From NCBI GenBank assembly GCA_017617615.1, contig JAFZVV010000011.1:434001-498000 (forward strand): 64,000 bases of DNA, read 5' to 3'. This document shows, one piece after another, positions 1 to 8,781 of this stretch. Source of the stretch: Prevotella sp. Its GTDB lineage: Bacteria > Bacteroidota > Bacteroidia > Bacteroidales > Bacteroidaceae. How positions within the stretch are numbered: the first letter of the stretch is position 1; every line of letters begins with the position of its first letter. Below the pieces are notes generated by a model. The model saw only the letters and a list, made by a program, of their open reading frames with translations. It searched no databases and was not told the origin of the DNA. Made by a program: the position numbers and the translations under genes.

Positions 1-370
1 CGAAGAGGTATTTCCGTGAACCCCAGTTGCCGTAAGGTCCTTCCCACATGTCGTAGCCCGCCTTCGTGCTGATGAAGAGTTCGTCGCGGTAGGGCGCGAA
101 GTCCTCAATCATGAGCCGTCCCATGGTTTCCTCAGCGGTGCCGTAAGGCGGACCATAATTGTTGGCGAGGTCGAAGTGGGTAATGCCGTGGTCGAAGGCA
201 TAGTGGGTAATGTCGCGGCTGCGCTGGTAGGGGTCGACATCACCGAAGTTGTGCCAGAATCCCAGCGACACCTGTGGCAGGAGGATGCCGCTGTCGCCGC
301 AACGGCGGTAGAGGATGTCGGCATGTGCATAACGTGTGGGTGATGCGATGTATTGGAGCTTGGTGTTCAT
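1..370 (-). CDS. Aldo/keto reductase, YghZ-like (3' part beyond window)
   Basis: This is the N-terminal 123 residues of an NADPH-dependent aldo/keto reductase; the rest lies left of the window. It begins MNTKLQYIASPTRYAHADILYRR-type sequence followed by GILLPQVSLGFWHNFG, then FDHGITHFDLANNYGPPYGTAEE, which contains the catalytic Asp and Tyr region of the AKR barrel (D-xxxx-Y), and ELFISTKAGYDMW. The spacing resembles the YghZ / L-glyceraldehyde 3-phosphate reductase subgroup. Its ATG overlaps the ispG stop codon as ATGA, so translation is probably coupled to ispG. The substrate cannot be told from this fragment. Confidence 0.85.
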   Translation of the reverse strand, partial: MNTKLQYIASPTRYAHADILYRRCGDSGILLPQVSLGFWHNFGDVDPYQRSRDITHYAFDHGITHFDLANNYGPPYGTAEETMGRLMIEDFAPYRDELFISTKAGYDMWEGPYGNWGSRKYLF

Positions 371-2208
371 GATTTGGGGGTTTTGTCGTTTTCAATGAGT
401 CGTAGCAGATGTTCCACGGCCTCGGCTTCGGGGATGTTTTTCTCCACGCATTCCTTGCCGCGGTAGAGGGATATCTTGCCACGCCCGGCACCCACATAGC
501 CATAGTCGGCATCGGCCATTTCTCCGGGACCGTTGACGATACAGCCCATGATACCGATTTTCAGTCCTTTCAGGTGTTGGGTGGCTGCTTTGATGCGGGC
601 AATGGTGGTTTGTAGGTCGTAGAGGGTGCGTCCGCATCCTGGGCAACTGATATACTCGGTCTTGCTCATGCGCAGACGGGCGGCTTGCAGGATGCCCAGC
701 GAGGTAGAGAGGATGTCGGTATCCGACAGGTTGCCGTCGTTGAGGAGCCACAGCCCATCTGTCAGTCCGTCGAGCATCAAGGCACCCATGTCGGCGGCTG
801 CCTCTATCTGGAAGTCTCCTTTCTCTTCTTGGGAGTGGGCATAGGGTTGTGCGAAGACCACAGGATTGGTAACCCCCGCCTTCATCAGTTCGTGCACGAA
901 GGCACGCTGTTCGCCTAGCCTGTTGGCATGGCGGCTCACGCAGACGGCCACCACCTCAGGATGGGCTTTCAGGCAAGCGGTGTATTCCTCGAGGTTGGCA
1001 CCGTAGTAGAGCATAAGGAACTTCATGTCGGCTTTCACACTGGCAATCAGTGGCATGGCGGCATGGGGGAAGATAGGGTAGGTAAGTGGCGTACCGTCAT
1101 AGACGTTGTAGTCTACGATATAGCGCTGACCCTCGATTCTCGTCTCGGGGATGTCCTGTCCGGTGTAGATAAAGTCGGGACGGAGTTCTCCGTCGTGGAT
1201 GTCGGCATTGCCCGACATCACCACTACGGGCACGTGACTGCCTCCGATATTCCCGATTGCCGTGGTGGTACGGCGTTTCGGGCGCAGGTAGTCGAAACCA
1301 CTGGCAGCGGTTGTGGGGATGAGGGTGTGGTGGGCATGGGTGGAGATGTAGTCGACGAGATGGCGTGCTACGGGAATCTCACACTCCGGTGCTTCGCTGA
1401 GCGATACACGCACGGTGTCGCCGATACCGTCGGCGAGCAGTGCGCCGATGCCCACGGCACTCTTGATGCGGCCGTCCTCTCCTTCTCCTGCCTCGGTGAC
1501 ACCGAGATGCAGGGGGAAGTGCATGTCTTCTTTGTCCATCTGGTGCACGAGAAGCCTTACCGAGCGCACCATCACCACGGTGTTGGAGGCCTTGATGGAG
1601 ATGACCACATCGTTGAAGTCTTCACGCCGGCAAATGCGCAGGAACTCCATGCAACTCTCAACGATACCCTCAGGGGTGTCGCCATAGCGCGACATGATGC
1701 GGTCGGAGAGCGAGCCATGGTTCACGCCGATGCGCAGGGCGGTGTGATGTACACGGCATATCTGCAGCAGGGGCAGCAGGGTCTCCTCGATCTTCCGCAA
1801 CTCGGCGGCATACTCCTCGTCGGTGTATTCCAGTCGGCGGAAGGTGCGGGCAGGGTCGACGTAGTTGCCGGGGTTGATGCGCACCTTCTCGGCATAACGG
1901 GCTGCCACTTCTGCCACATGGGGGTTGAAGTGCACGTCGGCCACGAGGGGAGTGTCGACGCCCTCGGCACGCAGCCTGGCGTTGATGCGGCTGAGGTTCT
2001 CAGCCTCACGTGTGCCCTGCGTCGTAAAACGCACATATTCGCCGCCTGCCTCGATGATGCGACGAGCCTGGGCTACGCAGCCCTCGGTGTCGTTGGTAGA
2101 TACCGTAGCCATCGACTGCACACGGATGGGGTAGTCGCCACCCATGGGCACGCTACCCACGTTCACTACGCATGTCTTCCTGCGGTGGTAGTTGAACAGG
2201 TCGGTCAT
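367..2208 (-). CDS. ispG: 4-hydroxy-3-methylbut-2-en-1-yl diphosphate synthase, long form (IspG/GcpE)
   Basis: IspG makes HMBPP from MEcPP in the MEP isoprenoid pathway, using a 4Fe-4S cluster. The protein starts with the TIM-barrel part (YHRRKTCVVNVGSVPMGG, then QSMATVSTNDTEG) and ends with the cluster domain, where CPGCGRTLYD (about residue 521) and GIMGCIVNGPGEMADADYG (about 555) supply the three Cys ligands. At about 613 residues it is the long form with a central insert of roughly 200 residues, as in Bacteroidota, Chlamydiae and plants; E. coli IspG is about 370. I use the ATG at 2208; a GTG directly before it also follows the purE stop codon, so the start is uncertain by one codon. It sits between purE and the aldo/keto reductase in one leftward run. 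Confidence 0.97.
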   Translation of the reverse strand: MTDLFNYHRRKTCVVNVGSVPMGGDYPIRVQSMATVSTNDTEGCVAQARRIIEAGGEYVRFTTQGTREAENLSRINARLRAEGVDTPLVADVHFNPHVAEVAARYAEKVRINPGNYVDPARTFRRLEYTDEEYAAELRKIEETLLPLLQICRVHHTALRIGVNHGSLSDRIMSRYGDTPEGIVESCMEFLRICRREDFNDVVISIKASNTVVMVRSVRLLVHQMDKEDMHFPLHLGVTEAGEGEDGRIKSAVGIGALLADGIGDTVRVSLSEAPECEIPVARHLVDYISTHAHHTLIPTTAASGFDYLRPKRRTTTAIGNIGGSHVPVVVMSGNADIHDGELRPDFIYTGQDIPETRIEGQRYIVDYNVYDGTPLTYPIFPHAAMPLIASVKADMKFLMLYYGANLEEYTACLKAHPEVVAVCVSRHANRLGEQRAFVHELMKAGVTNPVVFAQPYAHSQEEKGDFQIEAAADMGALMLDGLTDGLWLLNDGNLSDTDILSTSLGILQAARLRMSKTEYISCPGCGRTLYDLQTTIARIKAATQHLKGLKIGIMGCIVNGPGEMADADYGYVGAGRGKISLYRGKECVEKNIPEAEAVEHLLRLIENDKTPKS

Positions 2209-2211
2209 CAC

Positions 2212-2721
2212 TCAGTTGGTTTTGAATTCATAACCCTTGATGTCGGCCAACTCACGGTTGGCCTTTTCTATTTTCTCTCCCAAGGCGGCCTTGTGTGCTT
2301 CCACGCGACGGGCCACCTCGGCATCGGCGAGGGCGATGATTTCCGCAGCCAGGATGGCGGCATTGGCAGCACCGTTCACTCCCACGGTGGCCACGGGGAT
2401 GCCCGGGGGCATCTGGATGATGCTCAGCATGGCATCAAGACCGTCGAGCATGCCTTTGATGGGCACGCCGATGACAGGCACTGTGGTAGAGGCGGCAACG
2501 ACACCGGGCAGCGCGGCAGCCATGCCAGCAGCGGCGATAATCACTTTGATGCCACGGCCCTTGGCATGACGGGCAAACTGTTCCACGGCATCGGGGGTGC
2601 GGTGTGCGGAGAGGGCGTTGACCTCGAAGGGGATGGCCATGTCTTCCAGTACACGCATGGCTTTCTCCATCACGGGTAGGTCGCTGGTGCTCCCCATGAT
2701 GATACTGACGATAGGATTCAT
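2212..2721 (-). CDS. purE: N5-carboxyaminoimidazole ribonucleotide mutase, PurE class I
   Basis: PurE catalyses the N5-CAIR to CAIR step of purine synthesis. The 169-residue protein opens with PIVSIIMGSTSDLPVMEKA (the GSxSD loop that binds the ribose phosphate), followed by the SAHRTPDAVEQFA motif with the catalytic His, and AAAGMAAALPGVVAASTTVPVIGVP with the conserved glycine-rich stretch. Length is normal for the family. Its TGA stop is directly followed by the ispG start region, indicating one mRNA. Confidence 0.97.
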   Translation of the reverse strand: MNPIVSIIMGSTSDLPVMEKAMRVLEDMAIPFEVNALSAHRTPDAVEQFARHAKGRGIKVIIAAAGMAAALPGVVAASTTVPVIGVPIKGMLDGLDAMLSIIQMPPGIPVATVGVNGAANAAILAAEIIALADAEVARRVEAHKAALGEKIEKANRELADIKGYEFKTN

Positions 2722-2742
2722 GTCGTTATGTTTTTGTAAGAT

Positions 2743-3360
2743 TTATACATATATTACTGCGAAGAAGGCGCAGACGATGCCTATGAGATATCCTGCGACC
2801 ACCTGTTCCAGGGTGTGCTGCCTGAGGATGATGCGGCTGGTGCCCACCATGCCGGCGAGCAGGAGCAACAGGCATATCCACCATACGGGGTTGAAGTTGA
2901 AGATGGCGGCGAAGGCCATGAGGGCACCCGTCACGCCACCGATGGCTGCCGAGTGGGTGGAGATTTTCCACCAAAGGTTGATGATGGCGCACACCACCTG
3001 TATGAGAAGCGATGCCATCACGATGCTGCCGATGAAGTGCGACACATGGTTCAGGCTGAGCAGGTAGTAACAGGTGAAGTAGCACAGGATGGAAATGACA
3101 TAAGGCACCATGCGTCGCTCCTTGATACCCAGTTCGATGCGACTCCATCCCTGGTAACGGCGGTAGAGGCGTATCAGGGCGGTAGGCAAGAGGATGGTGA
3201 AGGTATATACCATCAGGAGGATATAGAGTTTCACTTCCCAGGGCAGGAAACTCAGGTAACTGAAGCAGAACAGCAGTATCAGTCCTACCACGGGCAGGTG
3301 GAAGGGTGAGAAAATGGCACTCAATGCCTTGGCCATCATGATGATGTGTTTTGCTTTCAT
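2743..3360 (-). CDS. PAP2-family membrane phosphatase with altered motifs
   Basis: This 205-residue protein has about five hydrophobic segments and a PAP2 (type 2 phosphatidic acid phosphatase) signature. The usual three motifs are partly altered: KERRMVPY stands for KxxxxxxRP, STHSAAIGG for PSGH, and SRIILRQHTLEQVVAG for SRxxxxxHxxxD, so Arg and both His are present but the last Asp is Glu. It would act on a lipid phosphate at the inner membrane, for example undecaprenyl diphosphate or a phosphatidate; the substrate is not readable. Its ATG overlaps the rpoN stop as ATGA. Confidence 0.85.
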   Translation of the reverse strand: MKAKHIIMMAKALSAIFSPFHLPVVGLILLFCFSYLSFLPWEVKLYILLMVYTFTILLPTALIRLYRRYQGWSRIELGIKERRMVPYVISILCYFTCYYLLSLNHVSHFIGSIVMASLLIQVVCAIINLWWKISTHSAAIGGVTGALMAFAAIFNFNPVWWICLLLLLAGMVGTSRIILRQHTLEQVVAGYLIGIVCAFFAVIYV

Positions 3361-4760
3361 TGCTTTCGAAGTGTTGATTTGGGAATACCCAACTGTTCCC
3401 TGTATTTCACGATGGTGCGGCGGGCAATGGGGAACCCTTTCTCCTTCATCGCTTGTTCTATCTGCATGTCGGTGAGTGGGTGACTCTTGTCTTCGCCGTC
3501 GATGATTTCCTGCAAGAGAATTTTCAGTTTCCTGGTCGATACTTCCTCGCCGTCGATGTCAATCTTGTCGGTGAAGAAGAAGCGCAGCCTGAAGATACCC
3601 CAGCGTGTCTCGGCATACTTCTCGTTGGTTACGCGCGAGATGGTGGAGATATCAAGACCGGTGTCGGACGCGATGTCCTTGAGCGTCATCGGATGGAGGT
3701 CGGCCTCATCGCCGTCGAGGAAGAAACGGTACTGGCGGCGGATGATGGCTGCCATTGTCTTCTTCAGCGTGTTCTGGCGTTGCTGGATGGCATCGATGAG
3801 GCCCTTGGCTTTGTCGATGTCGCGGCGCAGCGAGGGGATGGCGTCTCTCTCGCGCCGTGAGAGGGCTTTCATGTTGTCGAGCGACTCGATATACGACTCC
3901 GACACCTCGAGTGCCGGCATGCGACCGCGGTTGAGGGTGAAGGTCACCTGTCCGTCGTCGTTGGTCTCCACGATGAAGTCAGGGGTAATCTGATGGATGT
4001 TGAACCCCATCACCTCGCCCAGGGCCGAACCAGGGCGGGGGTTAAGTTTGCGTATCTCCTGGCGTGCCTCGGTTTTCTCTTCGTCGGTGAGATGGAGCAC
4101 GCGTTGCAACTTGTCCCAGTGATTCTTCAGCAAGTCGTCGAAATAGTCACCGATGATGCGGGTGAGGATTTCACGCATCCGCTCGTCTTTCTTGCGCTCC
4201 ACCTGCAACAGCAAGCACTCGCGCAGGTCGCAGGCTCCCACACCGGGAGGGTCGAAGGTCTGCAGGCTCCTGAGCACCTCGCCAATCTCTTCGGTGCTGG
4301 CATCGAAATTATGGTATATGGCCATCTCGTCGCTGATGGTGTCGATGCGCTTGCGCAACAGACCGTCGCTGTCGAGAGAGCCGATGAGGTATTCCATGAT
4401 GAACCGCTGACGCTCGTCGAGTTCCAACTCCATCATCTGCTCCTTGAGCTTGTCGTAGAACGACACCATGTCGGTAGGTTCCATTCTCCTGCCGGTGGAG
4501 TAGACGGGAAGGTAATCGTCGTCGTCGTAGCCATGTGGGTCGTCCGTTGGCGTGCTGTCTGCCGTCATTCCCGCCTCGTTCTCCCAGGAGTTGTCGTTGC
4601 TTTCCTCAAGGGCGGGATTCTCGTGCATCTGCTGGTTCACATATTCCGTCAGTTGGTCAATAGGCTTTTCTATCATCTGCCCAACCAGCACCTGCTGGGG
4701 AGTAAGACGTTGCTTGGCCTTCTGTTGCTGGGTCTGTTTCTGTATCTGCTTGCTGGGCAT
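3357..4760 (-). CDS. rpoN: RNA polymerase sigma-54 factor
   Basis: Sigma-54 directs RNA polymerase to -24/-12 promoters and needs AAA+ activators. The 467-residue protein has the Gln-rich activator-interacting N-terminus (QKQTQQQKAKQRLTPQQ), an acidic linker around residues 50-90, the core-binding region (FDPPGVGACDLRECLLLQ, about 170-190), a helix-turn-helix near TGLDISTISRVTNEKY, and the diagnostic RpoN box ARRTIVKYRE at about 446-455. The start ATG lies 2 nt after the stop of the preceding unknown gene. No sigma-54 activator is seen nearby. Confidence 0.98.
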   Translation of the reverse strand: MPSKQIQKQTQQQKAKQRLTPQQVLVGQMIEKPIDQLTEYVNQQMHENPALEESNDNSWENEAGMTADSTPTDDPHGYDDDDYLPVYSTGRRMEPTDMVSFYDKLKEQMMELELDERQRFIMEYLIGSLDSDGLLRKRIDTISDEMAIYHNFDASTEEIGEVLRSLQTFDPPGVGACDLRECLLLQVERKKDERMREILTRIIGDYFDDLLKNHWDKLQRVLHLTDEEKTEARQEIRKLNPRPGSALGEVMGFNIHQITPDFIVETNDDGQVTFTLNRGRMPALEVSESYIESLDNMKALSRRERDAIPSLRRDIDKAKGLIDAIQQRQNTLKKTMAAIIRRQYRFFLDGDEADLHPMTLKDIASDTGLDISTISRVTNEKYAETRWGIFRLRFFFTDKIDIDGEEVSTRKLKILLQEIIDGEDKSHPLTDMQIEQAMKEKGFPIARRTIVKYREQLGIPKSTLRKQ

Positions 4761-4762
4761 GG

Positions 4763-5404
4763 CTATTTGAAATATTCATGTAGTTGGGCGGCATAGGCTG
4801 CCAGACGGATGGGGTCGTCGTTGCCGTAGCGCTGCCACACTTGCTTGCAGTGTTCTGCCAACTCGCTGTCGGGCATCGTGCTGCGCCGCAGGCAGGGGTC
4901 TAGAATCTGATAGATGTCCATCACTTCGACGATGAGCGATGGGGGGATGTCCATCATCTGGGCGAGGCTCTTGATTTCGGAGGTCTCTTCCACCATCGTG
5001 TTGGGGGTGAGGCGGAAATACTGGTCGAGGATGATGACAAGCATGATTGGGGTGAGTGGCTCACACCCGGCAAGAGGCTTGAAATCGGTCTCGAACGACT
5101 CACTTACCTCTACACCCTCATAGAAACTGGTGGCATTGTTGAACCCCTGCATCCGTCGCAACAGTTGCACCCCCTTGCTCAGTTTCTTGGGGTGGTTGGC
5201 ATAGGTGTTCCACAGATGTTCGATGCGTGGGGTGTCGAGGCGACGCAACTGCAGCATCTTGCCATAGAGATACTTGGGTGGGAGATGCAGTTCGAGAGCC
5301 AGGTCCACCATTTCGCGCGAATAGATGGGTTTGGTGCCCATCGGCTTGCGCAGGTAGAGTTGCATGAGCAGCAACCAGTATTCATCGTTCCATTTTGCAA
5401 TCAT
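4763..5404 (-). CDS. Conserved protein of unknown function upstream of rpoN
   Basis: This soluble protein of 213 residues begins MIAKWNDEYWLLLMQLYL and is rich in helices (EMVDLALELHLPPKYLYGKML, later MMDIPPSLIVEVMDIYQIL). I do not recognise a named domain and see no signal peptide or membrane segment. I chose the ATG at 5404 over a TTG two codons upstream. It is the first gene of the leftward run to rpoN, PAP2, purE, ispG and the reductase, so it is probably co-expressed with sigma-54. Confidence 0.85.
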   Translation of the reverse strand: MIAKWNDEYWLLLMQLYLRKPMGTKPIYSREMVDLALELHLPPKYLYGKMLQLRRLDTPRIEHLWNTYANHPKKLSKGVQLLRRMQGFNNATSFYEGVEVSESFETDFKPLAGCEPLTPIMLVIILDQYFRLTPNTMVEETSEIKSLAQMMDIPPSLIVEVMDIYQILDPCLRRSTMPDSELAEHCKQVWQRYGNDDPIRLAAYAAQLHEYFK

Positions 5405-5466
5405 CGGCAATGACTTGTTATGGGCGGGTTTTTGAAAAGCCCTCCCTATATTGACATTATCTTTGA

Positions 5467-5474
5467 CAAAAATA
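5467..5474 (-). promoter_or_regulatory. Putative -7 element for the rpoN operon
   Basis: TATTTTTG on the minus strand matches the Bacteroidota -7 consensus TAnnTTTG and lies about 60 nt before the first gene of the run. The matching -33 element is not clear in this AT-rich stretch. Confidence 0.4.
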
Positions 5475-5562
5475 ATACCAAAAACAAAAAAGTGTAGAAT
5501 TTGTTAACACTAATTAACAAAAGTGTTTTTCTAATTATTTAAGGATATCCCGAGTTTTCCGG

Positions 5563-6255
5563 CTATTCTGGACTTTCCGGAGATTTCGGATTTTCACTCC
5601 GTACGATGCGAAGCAAGTCGGCGAAGTCGTCGATGATGAAGTCGGCTCCCGCGGCTTTGAGTTCATCTATCGACCCGTTGCCGTAACTCACTGCCACGGT
5701 GCGGCAACCGGCGTTGAGCCCCATGAGGATGTCGTAAGGGGCATCGCCCACGACAATGGTTTCCTCAGGGGTAAACCCCGTCAACTGGAGAGTCTTGTCA
5801 ACGGCCTCGGGATGGGGTTTGGGATGGGTGATGTCATCGCAACTGAGCACGAGCGAAATGTCGTCGTCGAGGTGCATGTCGTGAATGAACTGCATCAGAG
5901 AGAGGCTTGCCCTGCTGCTGGCGATGGTGAGGGTCAGGCCGTCTTTCTTCAAGGCCTTGATGGTCTCCAGTACATGGGGGAAGACAGGCACTGCTCCGGG
6001 ACCGTTGTCTTCTTCGAAAATCTTGCGGTAGACATCGGCGCACCTGTCGCCCATCTCATCGCTCATGGCTATCATGCCGGTGAAGGTCTGCTTCAATGGC
6101 AGTCCGATCATCTTCTTGCACTGTTCGTTTGTGCGTGATGGTAGGTGCAGGTAAGCGATGGTCTTCTGCATGGTGCTGAGAATGAGTTGCTGGGTATCGC
6201 CGAGGGTTCCGTCGAAGTCGAGCACGACGAGGCGAAGGGGTTTCTTCTCTTGCAT
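5563..6255 (-). CDS. HAD-superfamily phosphatase, phosphoglycolate phosphatase-like
   Basis: The 230-residue protein has all HAD motifs: DFDGT with nucleophile Asp13 and Asp15, TIASSR with Ser113-114, KPHPE with Lys146, and VVGDAPYDI with the metal-binding Asp171. A helical cap lies between residues 20 and 90, as in the Gph/PGMB subgroup. Likely a small-molecule phosphatase such as phosphoglycolate phosphatase; the substrate cannot be fixed. The C-terminal tail (SENPKSPESPE) is encoded by a short degenerate CCGGA-like repeat that continues past the stop codon, so the tail is probably not functional. Confidence 0.9.
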   Translation of the reverse strand: MQEKKPLRLVVLDFDGTLGDTQQLILSTMQKTIAYLHLPSRTNEQCKKMIGLPLKQTFTGMIAMSDEMGDRCADVYRKIFEEDNGPGAVPVFPHVLETIKALKKDGLTLTIASSRASLSLMQFIHDMHLDDDISLVLSCDDITHPKPHPEAVDKTLQLTGFTPEETIVVGDAPYDILMGLNAGCRTVAVSYGNGSIDELKAAGADFIIDDFADLLRIVRSENPKSPESPE

Positions 6256-6260
6256 GGGGT

Positions 6261-7313
6261 TCAGGGTTTGGGGTAAAGCACTCTGGTGGGTATGACGATG
6301 TTGATGGTTTTCGCCTTTACATAGTCTTCTTCAAGATATACGAAGCCTCCGTAGGGATTGTCTTTCCCCCTAGAGTCCTTGCAGATATAGAATTTCTTGC
6401 CGCCATCGTCGTGTGCCAGACCGATGATGGCGAGGCAGTGGTCATCGGTGGTTGTGAAATGGTCGAACATCTGCTGGCGTGACGATTGTGTTACCGGTGA
6501 ATGCCCTTGGGGAAGGCGTGCCACGCCCCGTGAGGAATCGAAGCCAGGCTCGCTGATGTCTCCCTCCCAGCATACGGGATGTCCTGTAAGGAGGGCACGG
6601 TCGATATAGGCCATCATCGTATCGAGGCGAACGTTAAGAAACTCCTCGGCGAAATGGTTGTCGGGCACCTCAAGCACGAAGCGGCTGCCGAAAGGATGGT
6701 GGGTGAAACTGGTGAGCGCGGTATACTCGCCTATTTGGCATACGCTATGAGCGAATTCCAAGTAGGTGTATTGACAGCCGAGCATGAATACCCACGACGG
6801 AACGGGACCGATGGCATTGTCGAGGGTTTTGTCTATATCCTCTTCCAGGGCTTGCATGCCGCGGCGGTGGGCACGGCTATGGTCCGTGGTCTTTTGCAAC
6901 TGCATGATGAGGCTGCGCATATTGGTGTCGTCGGGCAGGCGGTACGAGGTGAAGGGCATCGCACCATAGCGTTGCAGGAGACGGAGGGCGGTGGGAGCCA
7001 TGCCACGCTGGGAGATGGCGTGGTGCCCATCGGCATATCGCCGCAGCACTTCTTCCTTCAGCAGGTGGCGTCCCAGGAATATGGCCGACAGGTCAATGGA
7101 GTCGCCTTCCATCAGGTGCTCAGTCTCGATGGTGGCGAGCATGGCGTAGACCCAGCACAGTTGGGTAGACCCCTGGTCTTTTACGGGGGTGGTCTTCAAT
7201 CGGATGTCGGTATGGAATTTCTCTGCGACGATGGCTCCCTTCCCTTCTTCCTTTTGTCGGCAGGAGGCGAGAAGAGAGGCCAGGAGGATAAGTATGGGGA
7301 AGAATGTCTTCAT
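6261..7313 (-). CDS. Papain-like (C1 family) cysteine peptidase lipoprotein
   Basis: The start at 7313 gives a lipoprotein signal MKTFFPILILLASLLASC with the lipid Cys at 18. The mature part shows VKDQGSTQLCWVYA, with the oxyanion Gln47 and catalytic Cys53, as in C1B / bleomycin hydrolase-like peptidases. Later TDDHCLAIIGLAHDD carries the catalytic His. The residue that is Asn in papain (KNSWG) appears as Asp here (ICKDSRGKDNPYGGF). At 350 residues it would be anchored in a cell-envelope membrane and cut peptides. It is preceded by its own TAnnTTTG promoter and followed closely by the HAD gene. Confidence 0.88.
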   Translation of the reverse strand: MKTFFPILILLASLLASCRQKEEGKGAIVAEKFHTDIRLKTTPVKDQGSTQLCWVYAMLATIETEHLMEGDSIDLSAIFLGRHLLKEEVLRRYADGHHAISQRGMAPTALRLLQRYGAMPFTSYRLPDDTNMRSLIMQLQKTTDHSRAHRRGMQALEEDIDKTLDNAIGPVPSWVFMLGCQYTYLEFAHSVCQIGEYTALTSFTHHPFGSRFVLEVPDNHFAEEFLNVRLDTMMAYIDRALLTGHPVCWEGDISEPGFDSSRGVARLPQGHSPVTQSSRQQMFDHFTTTDDHCLAIIGLAHDDGGKKFYICKDSRGKDNPYGGFVYLEEDYVKAKTINIVIPTRVLYPKP

Positions 7314-7334
7314 GACAGATGGCTCATTTCGGGG

Positions 7335-7342
7335 CAAAATTA
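7335..7342 (-). promoter_or_regulatory. -7 element for the C1 peptidase gene
   Basis: TAATTTTG on the minus strand matches TAnnTTTG, 21 nt before the chosen ATG at 7313. This supports the short start over an in-frame ATG farther upstream. Confidence 0.55.
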
Positions 7343-7399
7343 CGCATTTTGTTTCATTTTCCACCTTGTCGACATAGGATATTCTGGGGAAAAACGGAT

Positions 7400-7445
7400 T
7401 TCTTCATCCAACAGGCTTGGAATAGCGGATTTTTATCTAATTTTG
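7400..7445 (+). promoter_or_regulatory. Promoter of the U32 gene with a shared 25-nt upstream block
   Basis: TAATTTTG (7438-7445) is the -7 element, 8 nt before the ATG. CTTG at 7416-7419 sits 18 nt upstream of it in the -33 position. The block 7400-7424 is nearly identical (two differences) to 63491-63515, in front of the DUF2264 gene, with the same 18-nt spacing. Confidence 0.6.
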
Positions 7446-7452
7446 CAGCACT

Positions 7453-8715
7453 ATGATAGATCAGTTATCCGATTTCGAGGTAATGGCTCCCGTGGGTTCT
7501 CGCGAGTCGCTCACCGCTGCCATACAGGCTGGTGCCGATTCTGTGTATTTCGGCATCGGACAACTCAATATGCGCGCCCATTCCGCCAATGCCTTCACCA
7601 TCGACGACCTCAGCCATATCGCTACCGAGTGTCAGGCACATGGCATTAAGACCTACCTCACCGTCAATACCATCATCTACGGCGAGGACATCGACACCAT
7701 GCACGGCATCGTGGATGCCGCGCACCAGGCGGGCATCACCGCCGTCATCGCCTGCGACATCGCGGTGATGTCCTACTGCCGCAGTATCGGTCAGGAGGTG
7801 CATCTCTCTACCCAACTTAACATCAGCAATATCGAGGCACTGAAGTTCTATGCACAGTTTGCCGACGTGGTGGTGCTGGCACGTGAACTCAACCTCACCC
7901 AGGTGGCGGAGATTGCACGGCAGATAGAGGAGCAGGACGTGCGCGGACCAAGCGGTGAACGTGTGCGCATCGAGATGTTCTGCCATGGCGCACTGTGCAT
8001 GGCCATCAGCGGCAAGTGCTACCTGAGTCTCGACAACGCCGCACGGTCGGCAAACCGCGGCGAGTGCATGCAACTCTGTCGGCGCTCGTATACTGTCACC
8101 GATAACGAGACGGGCACCCAACTCGAGATAGACAACAAGTACGTGATGAGTCCAAAAGACCTGAAGACGCTACGCTTCATCGACAAACTGATGAAGGCGG
8201 GCGTGAGGGTGTTCAAGATTGAAGGACGTGCACGCGGACCGGAGTATGTATATACCGTGGTGAAATGCTACAAGGAGGCCATCAGGAGCGTCATCGAAGG
8301 CACGTTCACCGAGGAACGGAAAGACGAGTGGGATGCCCGTCTGGCAAGCGTCTTCAACCGGGGGTTCTGGGATGGCTATTACCTGGGACAGCGACTGGGC
8401 GAGTGGAACAAGAACTACGGCAGCAACGCCACGGTGCGCAAGGTATATGTGGGGCGTGGCGTGAAGTACTTTTCACGGCTGGGCGTGGCGGAGTTCACCT
8501 GTGAAGCTGCTGAGTTCAGCGTGGGCGATAAACTCCTGGTCACAGGACCCACTACAGGTGTGATGTACCTCGATGCCACGGAGATACGTTACGAACTGCA
8601 GTCCGTGCCAACAGCACACAAGGGCCAGCACATCTCCATCCCAGTACCCGCCAAGGTGCGCCCCAGCGACAAACTCTTCAAACTGGTGCCCGACAACGAA
8701 ATAACAACCCAATAA
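7453..8715 (+). CDS. U32-family protein (TrhP/YegQ-like, tRNA/rRNA hydroxylation family)
   Basis: The 420-residue protein is a U32 family member. It begins with FEVMAPVGSRESLTAAIQAGADSVYFG, the usual barrel start, and holds the family signature EMFCHGALCMAISGKCYLS (about residues 176-194) followed by NRGECMQLCRRSY, whose cysteines fit an Fe-S site. KDLKTLRFIDKLMKAGVRVFKIEGRARGPEYV is also typical. Characterised relatives (TrhP, RlhA) take part in prephenate-dependent hydroxylation of tRNA or 23S rRNA rather than proteolysis; the exact target here is not known. The next genes are sufE and a SpoU methyltransferase, so Fe-S and RNA modification functions cluster here. Confidence 0.93.
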   Translation: MIDQLSDFEVMAPVGSRESLTAAIQAGADSVYFGIGQLNMRAHSANAFTIDDLSHIATECQAHGIKTYLTVNTIIYGEDIDTMHGIVDAAHQAGITAVIACDIAVMSYCRSIGQEVHLSTQLNISNIEALKFYAQFADVVVLARELNLTQVAEIARQIEEQDVRGPSGERVRIEMFCHGALCMAISGKCYLSLDNAARSANRGECMQLCRRSYTVTDNETGTQLEIDNKYVMSPKDLKTLRFIDKLMKAGVRVFKIEGRARGPEYVYTVVKCYKEAIRSVIEGTFTEERKDEWDARLASVFNRGFWDGYYLGQRLGEWNKNYGSNATVRKVYVGRGVKYFSRLGVAEFTCEAAEFSVGDKLLVTGPTTGVMYLDATEIRYELQSVPTAHKGQHISIPVPAKVRPSDKLFKLVPDNEITTQ

Positions 8716-8781
8716 TGACATTATAATGACAAGTGACAATGGTCTATAGTTCCTATAGTCACTATAAAAAAACAGATACCC

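Noticed and set aside
928..2679. A 583-codon open frame antisense to ispG and purE
   Set aside because: It is a shadow of the GC-rich codon pattern on the other strand; the composition (His, Gly, Val rich) is unlike a real protein and both genes under it are certain.
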